Shown here in pieces: positions 13,391 through 23,805 of a stretch of DNA of 64,000 nucleotides (position 1 is the stretch's first letter; the number at the start of each line of letters is the position of its first letter). The notes below the pieces were generated by a model. The model made no database searches, had not been told where the DNA came from, and worked only from the letters and a program-made list of their open reading frames with translations. The DNA lies in assembly GCA_020466095.1 (NCBI GenBank), contig CM035806.1, forward strand, positions 122,747,292 to 122,811,291, in the 5' to 3' direction. A program made the translations under genes and the position numbers. Origin of the DNA: Chlorops oryzae (Eukaryota; Arthropoda; Insecta; Diptera; Chloropidae).

Positions 13391-14620
13391 TAATTTTTCG
13401 CAGCTTCAAAATGCTATTATTACCAATTTCATGACAATTTATATGGAAATGTCACCGATGACATAACTGGTGTCAGATTGAGTGCAAATTTTTTACAAAG
13501 TGTTCCAAGAAATGTCATTCTTTTCGTGTGGAAAATCACTTTGTCAGCATCGATGACATCAGGGTGACTTTTCCTGCAGAGAAACCTGCCGAGATACATA
13601 CATACATATGTACGAAAAATCCATGCATTTACGTACATATGTGTATTTATATGCTGTCTTACAAGATAAATGCAGTAACGTACGGGTGTGACTTACTTGA
13701 TTATGCTAATAACTCTTCATGCATTCCTCGGTTAACGTTTTAACGTGCCTCAAGGCCACCTAGAGGAAATGATGCACTTTAAATGCTACAATCGAGCAGA
13801 GAGAATCCATCAAGGATGTGTGGCTCTGTTCAAACAAATAGTAAAAGCTACCAAATTGTAAATTTCCTTTTATTTTCTTACAACAATTATAAAAAAAAAT
13901 TTTTCATACAGGGTATTCGCTTGAAGGTGAAAAGATGAAAACACGAAAACCTCGAAAAACTACAAGGCACTTTTCGGGAACAAACCTTTTTTGCAACTCT
14001 GAGTAGTTCGTGTAATTTAAAAATTTGACAGTTCGGCCAGGGATTCATTTTGTAATATAAAAATTGTATGCACTGAAGTGTATTAAAAAAATTAACAAGT
14101 TCACAATGCCGCGGAAAAATGAAAAGATTGAAGTAATTGAATTTGTTGAACAAAAACAGTAACTGATTTAATGATGCTCGAAATAGTTGAGCTAAGCGAT
14201 GGTTTGTTATGTTATTCCTTAGTTGATTGTAGGACATCACATATAAATTTTTTTTATTGCAGGAAGCAATATGCAAGAAAAAGAAGATGGAATTCGCAAT
14301 AGGTTTCTGCAAGAAAATAATAAAGAAAGCCATATAGACACATTTGCAAAATTCATTTTTACAAGCACCTCGAATGCCACCGGATTGTCTTTAGTTTTGT
14401 TCCGGACTGCATCTACCAATGCATTAGTTTGGTTTTCAGTCCACCTATGTGAAGCCGAATTTTGGCATCACTTTTTCGGTGGACCTATTTCCTCCAATAT
14501 CTGAAATATATAAGTATATTTTTTTTTTCATTTATTGAAACCGAATCATATCGCTTACCACCTACTCCATTCGATTTTAGTTCAGCTGCTTTCAAAAAGT
14601 GTTGGCCATTTCAAATGCAA
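13391..14620. other. Unassigned A+T-rich DNA
   Basis: No gene or transposon end recognised. The frames at 13887-14504 on both strands are short and not domain-like. Confidence 0.55.
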
Positions 14621-14779
14621 AACAAGTAAGAAAGCTAAAGTCGGTCAAGCCTGACTTTGAAATACCCAGCGTCCCGACATTATTGGTGCACTGTATTTTG
14701 CCTCTCCATTTGTGGGCGTGGCAGTGGGCGGGCCCCATAAATTATTTTCCTACACCTTTCATTTGCCTTGGTCAATCTA

Positions 14780-16069
14780 TTAGGTGTACTAAAAAGAAAT
14801 CCATCATTTTCGCATTAAATTGAGGGCTTTATTTAAGATAGTTAGAATGACCCGATTTAGGTCAAATATGCGCCGTTTTGTTCGATAACTTGTTGCCATT
14901 TTAAACGTAATTTCATTATGCCTCTCTCATAGAAGCCCTCGTTCCTATTAGCAAAAAATTGAGACAGTCGAATTTCAGAAGCCTCTCTTGAAGCGAATGT
15001 TTCACCAGCAAAATTGTTCGCCATGGACAGGAACAGATGGTAATCACTTGGTGCCAGGTCCGGACTATAAGGTCGATGCAGAAGAACCTCCCAACCAAAC
15101 TCCCGGAGCTTCTGGCGAGTCACTATCGATGTGTGTGGCCTGGCGTTGTCCTGATGGAACACAATTCCTCTCCTATTGGCCAAAGCTGGCCGCTTATGGG
15201 CGATTGCTTCCTTCAGCCGGTCCAATTGTTGACAGTAGAGTTCCGAGTTAAGAGTTTTGCCGTATGGGAGCAGCTCATAGTAGATAATTTCCTGCCAATC
15301 CCACCAAACACACAGCAAAACCTTCCTGGCCGTCAATCCTGGCTTGGCCACCGTTTCCGCCAGTTCACCGTATTTCGACCACGACCGTTTTCGCTTGACG
15401 TTGTCGTAAGTGACCCACTTTTCATCACCAGTCACCAACCGCTTCAGAAATGGGTCGATTTTGTTGCGGTTCAGCATCGATTCGCAGATGGAAATTCGGT
15501 CTATGAGGTTTTTTTGCGTTAACTCGTGTGGCACCCATACATCGAGCTTCTTTGTTTATCCAGCCTTATTCAAATGGTTCCAAACGGTTTTTTGTGCAAT
15601 CTTTAGCTCTTTTGCAATCGAAACAGTGCTAACATGACGGTCGGACTCGATAATTTCCATGATTTTATCGACATTTTCGACAATTGGCCTTCCAGTGCGT
15701 GGTGCATCCTTGACATCGAAGTTACCGGAACGGAATCGAAGAAACCAAAATTGCGCATGATTGGCTGTTACAGTATCAGGTCCATAAACGCTATTCACAT
15801 TTTCAGCCGCCTGGCTTGCGTTTTCTCCCTTATCGAAGAAAAACTGTAAAATGTAGCGAATTTTCTCTTTGCTGATGTCCATCTTTGACAAGCTCTCAAA
15901 CAAAACTGAATCAATCAATCAAAAAAGTGTCAAAAAAGCTTTTTTTAAGTAGGAACTGTCATCTTTCTAATGCCCCCTAGCGGAACACGATCGGACTTAT
16001 ACAACGCGAGATGCAGATAAATAACGCCATCTGTTGGAAAAATAATGGATTTCTTTTTACTACACCTAA
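14780..16069 (-). mobile_element. Full-length mariner transposon
   Basis: A 1290-bp element flanked by TA target duplications (14778-14779 and 16070-16071). The imperfect terminal inverted repeats of about 31 bp begin TTAGGTGTACTAAAAAGAAA. It holds one transposase frame on the minus strand. Size, TA duplication and TIRs all fit the mariner group of the Tc1/mariner superfamily. It inserted into an older DINE-1-like repeat. Confidence 0.95.
14857..15882 (-). pseudogene. Mariner transposase (DD34D) with one in-frame stop
   Basis: Encodes a cut-and-paste transposase that would bind the mariner TIRs. The ATG at 15882 begins MDISKEK and the frame runs 341 codons to a stop at 14857, close to the usual mariner length of about 345. 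An N-terminal helix-turn-helix region is followed by WVPHEL. The catalytic triad is in TGDEKW, HQDNARPH and SPDLAPSD, with exactly 34 residues between the second and third Asp. The only lesion seen is a TAA at 15556-15558, in the KAG-stop-TKKLD stretch, where relatives usually have a Tyr. The frame is otherwise uninterrupted, so the copy is young but inactive unless the stop is read through. The subfamily cannot be fixed without alignment. Confidence 0.93.
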
Positions 16070-16563
16070 TATATTGCGAATTTTAAGCCTCTGCGCCTTT
16101 TAATTCACAAGTTACGATGAACCCTTATTTGTGGGCTTATTTGTGGGCGTGGCTCGAAGAGGACGGCGTCCATTTTGTTTTCCAGGATATGTTCCTATTC
16201 GTATTTTACCAGTACACCAAATATCAATGAAATGTGTTGAGTGGATCGCAAGTTACAAGCATTTTACTGAAAACACATTAGATTCATTTGGGGGCGTGGC
16301 AGTGGGCGGCTGTCTCCCATATTTACTTAGGATCATGCTCGAATCCCGATATACTTGTGTGCCAAATTTCGACTTGGTTGGTCCAGCCGTTTCGGAGGAG
16401 ATCCGAACACAGACGGACAGACAGACGGGCATGTCTAAATCGATTCAGTTTTTGATCCTGATCAAGAATATATATATATGTCTATGTTATATCTACGGAG
16501 CTTAGTTCTGGCTGTTACAAGATTTACACAAAAATAGTATACCCTGCTTACGCTGGGTATAAA

Positions 16564-17009
16564 CAGTGTTATTTTCCCGTATTGTTTGATTCTGTAAGTC
16601 TCGTTTTCTCATAGGAAAATACTTAAAATAAATTATTTTTATATCTCAAAAATATTTTTCACTATTATAATGTTCATTTTTATAAAAATAAACATTAAGC
16701 TGTTATTGGTATTGAAAATGTGTTCTTATTGTAGGGCATTTAGTAGTTTTAATTTTGGTTTCAGGGCAACACTACAACTTACGCTTCGAAATACGAGCCA
16801 AATACGCGACCAATTTGACTTGAAAGTTTTCGAAGCTGGCGTGTAAAATTTTTCATACAAAATTTGATAGGTCATTTTCGAGGCTCGTGAATTTTCGAGT
16901 TTTCGAGGCAAATACATCTTTAAGGGAATACCCTTATAAAAAGATTTCTATTCGTAAATCTTCTGCCTAATCGGGTTTTATGAGTTGAAAACCTTGACGA
17001 TTGCCAATA
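16564..17009. other. Unassigned A+T-rich DNA
   Basis: No gene recognised. The 16735-16930 part repeats the words TTTCGAGG and CATACAAAAT that also occur in the neighbouring MITE at 17010-17292, so it may be a decayed relative. Confidence 0.45.
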
Positions 17010-17292
17010 GTGGTATTCAAGCAGGCTCGGAAATACCTAGGTGAAAATTGCGTGCGCAAACTTTGTACTATTGCCTGAACGACCCTAATGCAAAGCGTGT
17101 GTAAAATTTTTACAAAAACAGATGGTTTCAATGCTTACTGTGGTGAAAGAAGAAGAAGCGAATATCGCGCATATTTTGCGCATCACAGTAGGCGTGCAAA
17201 ATTTCCGAGGCTGCGAAAACTATTTTTCATACAAAATAATTTGCGAGCTCGCGAAATTTCCGAGGGATTTTGCGTACCTGCTTGAATACCAC
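17010..17292. mobile_element. TA-flanked MITE, TIR GTGGTATTCAAGCAGG
   Basis: Perfect 16-bp terminal inverted repeats GTGGTATTCAAGCAGG flanked by TA. Length is 283 bp and it is non-coding. The interior has inverted GCGCAAAAT-like words. A TA duplication suggests mobilisation by a Tc1/mariner-type or other TA-targeting transposase. A fragment of the same end lies at about 26158-26185. Confidence 0.75.
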
Positions 17293-17927
17293 TAACAGTT
17301 CCTATTGTATCGAATGAAATCGCACAACAAAGCATTATTATTGCGACTTTAAAACTGTATTAATTTTATTGAGCCGAAAATATTTGTTCGATTAAAAATT
17401 TTAAGAGGCAAGTTATTCTTGAGATATTGAGATATATATGTATAATATATCAAATATATATTATATAATAAATATTTATATTAAATTTTATTATTAACTA
17501 TAACGTAGAAGATTTCTTCATATGAATATGTATTTTCTTCTTCTCCTTTTTTTCATGCAACGATTTTTTTAAAGCACCTTCCATGACCTGTTTTGCAAGC
17601 CATTAACTTCATCTTGTCAACCCAGTTTTGCAGTAGAATTTTAATGACTTCAAAATTGGCTTTAACGATCATTTTTATAGTTTAACGGAAACTCATGGCC
17701 GGGTATCGATGATAACAATATATTTTTTGCTTTGAAAAGTTTTGACGTCATCGTTTCGCACGTCTTCAATTACATTCATTCATACAACAGAAGGCTAAGA
17801 TCAGGCCCTAATTCCGATTTCCCCGCCTCTAAGTACCCCTTCAACCATCGAAACTTGTTGCTTAACTATTTGGGTATAAGATTCTTTTTTTTTGGTACTA
17901 AGAACACACCAATTTTTAATGACTGTA
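17293..17927. other. Unassigned A+T-rich DNA
   Basis: Contains a TATA-rich tract at about 17430-17500. No gene or transposon end recognised. Confidence 0.55.
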
Positions 17928-18845
17928 CACTGAGCTAAAAATCGTAGTAAAAATAACAAAAACGTAGTTAATTTAACTACGAACAGCAATGATTTGGCTC
18001 TATTAACGGACGTAGTTAAAATAACCACAAGCGTAGTAAAAAGGTTTAAATACGAAAGTAGCGGCAAATCCCAAGTCGGCGGCATATAGTACTATAGGTC
18101 TAACTGTCGACGTCGAAAGGCCTCTGCCGCTAATAAGAAACTCCCCATTAGGCAGGGATAGGAAACTCAACTCTTTCGAGAAATTCACCAAAAAGCTACC
18201 AACAAAAACCTTAAGCAGGAATAGGAAATTCAACTCTTTCGAGAAATTCACCAGAAAGCTACCAACAACAATACGGGTAGACACAAAGTGGCACTATGAT
18301 GCCACTTGCAAGAAAATTATCAAAGAAACACGGCGTCGGCTCGGTTTTTTATATTGCTTGAAAAGTTCATAATTGAAACTTTATTAAATGTATTACGATA
18401 TGTTTTTGCTCAATGTGCACGAATGTGTTCATTTTGTAATAAATTGACAAACATTTTTGACTACGGCTACGAATTTGATTGTACATAGAATTTAGTATTT
18501 TCGCTGAAACAGTGTGATCAAAAAGTTAAGTGGACAGGGTAGAACTAAAAAAACAATTTATTTTTCTCCTTGATATTGAGTTTCCTTGATTAGTTTTATG
18601 TTTTTCAAGCTTTTCATATCATTTTATGATTTTGGTAGATATTTTATATGTAATGAACTCGAAAATCTCCCAAAATTAAAAATAAAAGTGGCAATGCATT
18701 TCACCAGAGCAGAGCTAAAGATTTCGCTGCCATAGCGTGCTTCTCTTTTCCTCATGCTATATGCCTATGTTGAAGCAGCGTAGCTCTAACACATTGCAGG
18801 GATTAGGAAGAAGAAGAGTTAGACCTATAGTTCTATATGTCGGCG

Positions 18846-18870
18846 GGTTCGATCCCCGGTCAGGCAGGTG
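18846..18870 (+). other. Pol III B-box-like sequence in a T-arm-like hairpin
   Basis: GGGTTCGATCCCCGG matches the tRNA B-box consensus GGTTCGANNCC and can pair as a short T-arm. No convincing A box or acceptor stem lies upstream. The preceding 30 bases (TTAGACCTATAGTTCTATAT region) recur inverted at about 18077-18107. Confidence 0.4.
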
Positions 18871-18925
18871 TAATTTTTTTATATTTTTTTTAACAAATAA
18901 TAACATAAAATTTAGGTATATAATA

Positions 18926-19083
18926 GGGGTATTCACAAAGGCGTCGGAAAATAGGAAAGTCGGAAAATTGGAAAATTTTAACTGCTTAAAAAGCTGTGCA
19001 AGATAAAAAAAAGCTTAAATTTTTTTAAGAAGTCGCAATTTTCCGACTTTCCAACGTTTTTAACACGCCTTTGTGAATACCCC
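18926..19083. mobile_element. TA-flanked MITE, TIR GGGGTATTCACAAAGGCG
   Basis: 158-bp hairpin-like element with 18-bp perfect inverted ends GGGGTATTCACAAAGGCG and flanking TA. The start GGGGTATTCA resembles that of the MITE at 17010-17292 (GTGGTATTCA), so the two may share a transposase. It is nested in the CACTGAGC-ended element. Confidence 0.8.
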
Positions 19084-19308
19084 TAATATTTAAAAACCTT
19101 ACAGGAATAAAAATTTTTAAAACTAACATTTTATTCAAAAACAAAAAAAATATATTTTGGAAAGCCGGGATGGGGCCTTCTCTTCTCTCCAATTTATACG
19201 GTTGGGGTAATCTTGATTTTTCATTCTAGATGTCTTTTTTTTTTCTTTAATATTTTTCCACTTACTTGAAAAATTTCTATTTTGACCACATTTCATTCGC
19301 CTGCTGTA

Positions 19309-19378
19309 GGATTTGAACCCGAGCCCTTCGGATTGCTGAGCGAATACGCTACCCGTACGCCACGGAGAAATCTAATTC
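19309..19378 (-). ncRNA. tRNA-like sequence (A/B-box-like)
   Basis: On the minus strand TGGCGTACGGGTAGCG resembles an A box, and about 35 bases later GGGTTCAAATCC fits a B box. Spacing is tRNA-like. The acceptor and T stems pair poorly, so this is more likely a tRNA-derived or SINE-like segment than a functional tRNA. Confidence 0.35.
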
Positions 19379-19602
19379 GCGTGGACTAAATATGTTACTT
19401 AAAGTCAAATGAAAACTATTTTACGTGTTTTTTGATAAAAGTTTTTTAAATACGTGTGTAAAGAAATTTGCTCCTAAAGAATACGCATGGCTGTTAAAGT
19501 CATGTTTGAATACGTCCGTACTACAGTTTTGCTCTAAAATAACTACGATCGTAGTATACTACGAATCGTTGTAAATTACACAACCGTAGTTTTCGCTCAG
19601 TG

Positions 19603-20072
19603 TAGTTTGAAAACATAAAAAGGTCGAAAGTGAAAATAGTTTAACGGCTGCTTTCGATGGAATACCCAAACAATTGAACTCCCTTCTAGAAAATCTGAGA
19701 CCTGAGGAGGTTACTCCCTTTTCACATCCTTGACTTCCGTTGAGGAGATTTCAAAAGATGACATTTTGTTTATTATAAATTTTTTACTGTCCATTGTAGA
19801 AACCCATCCAACCATATACGGAGTGCTGCGCAAAAGAGTGTAAAAAAATTCCATTTAAAGCACCCTGACGAAGTGTTTTCAAAGTGCTCCGAATAGGAGT
19901 GTAAAAGGACTCCTACCGAAACTTTGCGAAGCATTGCTTTTGCCTCAAAGGCCTCAAAAACACCGCCTAGGAGCATTTGGGAAGACTAAACGAGTTCTAG
20001 CAATCTAGCAATCATGAAAGATAAATTTAGAGATCCCAAAAAGTACAACAGTCTTTAAGAGCTCCGTCCGGA
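19603..20072. other. Unassigned DNA
   Basis: No gene or transposon end recognised. Confidence 0.5.
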
Positions 20073-20500
20073 CTTTTTATACCCGATACCCTCTGTGTCG
20101 AGGGTATATTCCATTTGTGCGGTTGAGTGTAACACCCAGAACTAGTCGAGATAGACCATACAAAATATATATAGAAATTATCAGCGTCACCAGGAGATTC
20201 GATTTAGACATGTCCGTCCGTCTGTCTGTCTTTATACAGTTATCTTATCGAAGGAGTTGAGTTATCTTGACAAAATTTGGTATGCGTGCTCACGGGGACA
20301 TGAGTAAGAACAAGTTCGAGGATGGACCCGATCGGACCATTTTTAGGGGTACTTCCAGCACTAGGGTCTGTTACGAAAATCACAAAAACTGCTCTAAAAT
20401 CGAAGGTTTTCAAGATATTTTTATGAAATTTGATATTTGATCATATTTAAAGGCCAGTAATATTATTTCCAAAAAACACAGAGTGTGTCGGGTATAAAAA
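20073..20500 (+). mobile_element. DINE-1-like repeat, family B, copy 2, truncated and closed by an inverted terminus
   Basis: The 5' end TTTTTATACCCGATACC and the GTCCGTCCGTCTGTCTG tract are present. The 3' part stops near 20475. The next 25 bases (ACACAGAGTGTGTCGGGTAT and AAAAAG) are the inverse of a family B 5' terminus, so two 5' ends face each other. Confidence 0.75.
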
Positions 20501-20707
20501 GAAAGTGCACCTCCCGCGTTTCAAAGAAAGGTCGTCAACAAATGTCGTAATCCAGCTGGGCATATAAGAGGCACGAAATTCAGACCGCTCCTTGTGGAAC
20601 AAGTTCGATTTAAGAGAGCATCATATTAATATGCAGTAACGGGACATGATAATACATTGAAAAATTGGAAAAAATTTGAAAAAAAAAATTTGTTCACTAT
20701 GACCTAT
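20501..20707. other. Unassigned DNA
   Basis: No feature recognised. Confidence 0.5.
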
Positions 20708-21298
20708 GGGTCATTCCATCGTTTCGGGTGTTACATTTTTTCGATGAAAGTATAATTTTGTATGTATTTTGAAAGAATATTTTAGCCATTAAAGCACTTT
20801 ATTCGTTTCGTTTCTAGTTGTTTTATCTAAATTTAAAATAAGAAAAGTTTGGCATATAGGATAACGATTTTACAATTCGAAAAGTGTGCGTTTCGGGTGT
20901 TACACAATTCTGCCTCTATGTTCTGGCCTCTTTAAATTTACTTGGAATTCAGCGAATGCTTCTAGAAAAATCTTCCTTCCAATTACAGGCCTAGAAATGA
21001 ATAATATTTACTAACTGTCTACATCACATTTACCTTCAAAAGTACCGTTTTGCAATTTTTTTTTAAACTTTACTTTGTTTCGGGTGTTACATGGCTCTGT
21101 TTCGACGCAAACCTCATTCGGCTTTTCACTTGAGTACAGATTTAAAAGACTTATTTACTTAAGCATTACGGGTTTCTTCCAAACTTTTAGTTTCGAAAAC
21201 TATAGATTGGAATATCTTATTTCAACATTCATCAGATTTAATGCGAAAATAATATATTTAGATTTTCAACCCCAGTATCGTTTGTCATGGAATGACCC
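20708..21298. mobile_element. TIR element with iterated 15-bp word, GGGTCATTCCAT ends
   Basis: The 591-bp element has inverted ends GGGTCATTCCAT and ATGGAATGACCC and an exact CTAT duplication (20704-20707, 21299-21302). The word GTTTCGGGTGTTACA occurs three times, exactly and in one orientation, at 20721-20735, 20890-20904 and 21077-21091. The first copy lies 13 bp inside the left end. No transposase frame is present. It shares its design with the element at 47297-48922. The superfamily is not assignable by eye. Confidence 0.75.
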
Positions 21299-22192
21299 CT
21301 ATGCGAACTCAAAGAAGGTAATCTGATCTAAAGACTCTCGAATGCGTCACTGATATTTTTAGCGCTAGGAGAAGAATTTTGAAAGGTTTTGTAAAAGAAT
21401 TTTTCAAAAAAACTACCATAGATAATTGATTTTTCATTCGATTATTTTGTTGTTGTGTTGATGTTATTTTTGTTCTATTGGAAATCAATAAATATTATTC
21501 TCGAATTCGGAAAATCGATAAAAAAAAAAACACACACTTCATTGGCTTCCGCGTGCGATCATATTTCCTTTTAAGTATTTTTTAAGGAAAATAGTACGTA
21601 CAACAACCGGTTTGAGGCTAAGATATTTTATGAATATCTCTAAATAATTAATTTAAATTTTTTTAAAAGGTATTTTCATGTCATTTAATTTAGCTGGAAT
21701 CGCGATGATTGTAATCCATTGTGTTATGAGGAAGTGGCGCTTAGTTTCATCAATTTTCGCCAGATAGGAGTTGACAGTTCAGAAATGAGCAGAAACAAAG
21801 AGAGTTTGTTGAAACAAACCAAAATGCGCAATTTGAAATTGAATTGAGCTCAAAATAAAAGAATAATTAGTATAATCTTCTTCTTCTCCTCTATTGTTGA
21901 AAATTTTCAAGTAAATTCCTTTAATTTTCAATTTATATTTTTATTTAAATAAATTCAAATTCTACAATGAAAGATAAGAACTTTTTTCGTTGTAGATACT
22001 TTCCGTAATTGGACAAGAGCTTGTTGAACCAGCTGATTGGATTATTGAAAGGCTATTCCTAGTTTCACAGCAAAATGTTTTTGAATCTTTTCAAAAAGCA
22101 ACAAAAGAACAACTTCTCAGTCTTATTTTTTTATATATATAATATATATATTTTTTTTACGAAAGTACATTATAAAGCTTAAGCGCCTGAAC
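21299..22192. other. Unassigned A+T-rich DNA
   Basis: No gene or transposon end recognised. Confidence 0.55.
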
Positions 22193-23095
22193 TAGAGTTG
22201 TAAAATTTAAGAAAAAATCGATTTTCGATTAATCTAAGTCCTGCATAGTTATAAATCGATGTTGGATGATTAATTGAAGCAATAAATCGATTAAATCGAT
22301 TTATTTTTCATTTTTCCAAACCTATTTATAATGCCTATTTATTGTTTTCTGAAGTTTATAAAATAACAGAGTAACAGTTTTTTTAAAAATATTCCTTCGC
22401 GAATGGGGTAAAAGTCGAAAAATAACAGTTGCCGTTCAACGCAACTACAAAGGGGAATTGCCAAAGAATCGAAGAGCAAAATTGACTTATGTTTAAGCAG
22501 TCAATCAATAATTGAGGTCTTTTACACTGTAGAAGTTGCAGATCGGAGGAGGAAGAAGAACCAGCAAGCCACCTCATGTGTCACTGCCCGAGTCTGGCCA
22601 GGAGAAAATCCAGGCTGCTCGACTCCTTCTTCTTCTCCTCCCTCACCGAGCTAACATCTGTTCGAATAAAAGACATGGCTCGCTTCATAAATGAGTCTAA
22701 CTGGCTCCACCAAAGGTGTAACTAGGAAGGCATGCCTTCCCTCGTGGTATCACAACGGGTCCATATGCGGCCTAAGTGTGTCCCCTTAAAGGAGGCAGCC
22801 ACCCTAACCTAACCTTACCTAACGCTAGTCAATTAATGATATTCAATTATAGTTCTGTTCACTTTTGGAGGTGCATTCAGAAGAATTGACCGTCAATTTC
22901 TGTATTTTTTCCATTTTTACATATCGTTTTGCTCATATTTTAAACATTTTCCAGAGTTTCCAAAAAAATTTAACATCGAAAGAAAAAATCGATTTTATTA
23001 AAAATCGAAAAAAACATAATCGATTCTAAAAAAATCGATCGAAAGCCAAAAAAATCGATTAAATCGAAACTTTGAATGTTTCTTTTACAACCCTA
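22193..23095. mobile_element. hAT MITE with GCCTGAAC target duplication
   Basis: The ends TAGAGTTGTAAAA and TTTTACAACCCTA are inverse, and an exact 8-bp duplication GCCTGAAC (22185-22192, 23096-23103) flanks them. Both are diagnostic of hAT transposition. Both arms are rich in AATCGATTTA-type words that are inverse to one another. A LINE 3' fragment (about 22520-22830) sits between the arms. Without it the element would be about 590 bp and non-coding. Confidence 0.88.
22527..22725 (+). pseudogene. LINE ORF2 C-terminus with zinc-knuckle (fragment)
   Basis: This frame encodes the extreme C-terminal part of a non-LTR retrotransposon polymerase. SCRSEEEEEPASHLMCHCP fits the Cys-His motif at the end of Jockey/R1/I-type ORF2 proteins, and it is followed by RFINESNWL and a stop (TAG 22723-22725). 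The sequence after the stop, ending in TAACCTAACCTTACC near 22820, looks like its 3' UTR. The 5' side is missing, as in typical 5'-truncated LINE copies. Confidence 0.75.
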
Positions 23096-23608
23096 GCCTG
23101 AACTACCCACATGAAGTATTCCTCAGGAGTTACCGTTGTCATTTTTCACTTCAGTGATGTCGTATTGAGAGAATCTGCCTATTCTGAGGAAATTTTTCGA
23201 TTTGACTTTGAAACAAAAACAAAACTTCAATTGTTATAAAGTGATTTTCTGTAAGTATTTTTGTTTTGATAATTAAGAAAATGGAATTCTTTGAATGCTT
23301 CTGAGGTAAAAATTTCGGCAAAATACTGACAACACTGGTTTGTTTTTCCGACATTTGGTATAAACAGATATACTAGATCTAGACCCCTTGTGCCCAATGA
23401 AGCTTCAATTGCAATGAATACAAAGAAACCATATAGAACTATATGAAAGAAACGCTCACAAAATAAAACATTTTTAATGAGTTTTAAACTAGTGGTGCCA
23501 CGAATATTGATTTGGCCGAATACCGAATACCAAATATTTCATGAACCTCTTGGCCGAATAACGAATATTTGGCAACCGAATATTCGGTAAGTAGTAAAGA
23601 CAACAGGT
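23096..23608. other. Unassigned DNA with CCGAATA repeats
   Basis: From about 23494 to 23600 the word CCGAATA and variants recur. No gene recognised. Confidence 0.5.
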
Positions 23609-23805
23609 ACTACGTTTATACGGCAGCTACTCGCAATAAAAAATAATTGCGAGTAGTGAAGTCACCGTTTATACGACAATCGGGATACAAGACTAAAATG
23701 ATTTTTAGTGCTACCTAACTGTAAAAATAAAATAAAGTGGTAGCCCACATATGAAAACATATGATTTAAAAAAATATTTTTACGAGTTTGATAAAAATTC
23801 TTAAA

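Larger units (their letters stand above)
14621..16563 (-). mobile_element. DINE-1/Helentron-like repeat, family A, copy 2, split by mariner
   Basis: The plus strand begins ACAAGTAAGAAAGC with the hairpin and CCCAGCGTC, and ends CCCTGCTTACGCTGGGTATA, so the copy runs on the minus strand. A mariner element (14780-16069) interrupts it. Removing the mariner and one TA gives CTATATTGCG, which lines up with CTATGTTGCG in family A copy 3 near 32621. That confirms the host repeat was continuous before insertion. Confidence 0.85.
17928..19602. mobile_element. CACTGAGC-ended TIR element with tRNA-like boxes
   Basis: The left end CACTGAGCTAAAAA and the right end TTTTCGCTCAGTG are inverse, with TA on both outer sides. 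Both subterminal regions repeat TACGTAGT/ACTACG-type words (17944-18060 and 19540-19590). There is no transposase. A smaller MITE (18926-19083) is nested inside. The interior also carries a GGTTCGATCCC box and a tRNA-like stretch on the opposite strand. The superfamily is unclear. The CAC start recalls CACTA/Chapaev-type ends, but this is inference. Confidence 0.55.

Noticed and set aside
12520..13409. Long minus-strand frames of Ser/Leu/Phe
   Set aside because: Readings of the polypurine tract.
15037..15522. 161-residue plus frame
   Set aside because: Antisense of the mariner transposase.
19309..19378. Functional tRNA gene
   Set aside because: A and B boxes are plausible, but acceptor and T stems pair poorly. 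Kept only as tRNA-like.
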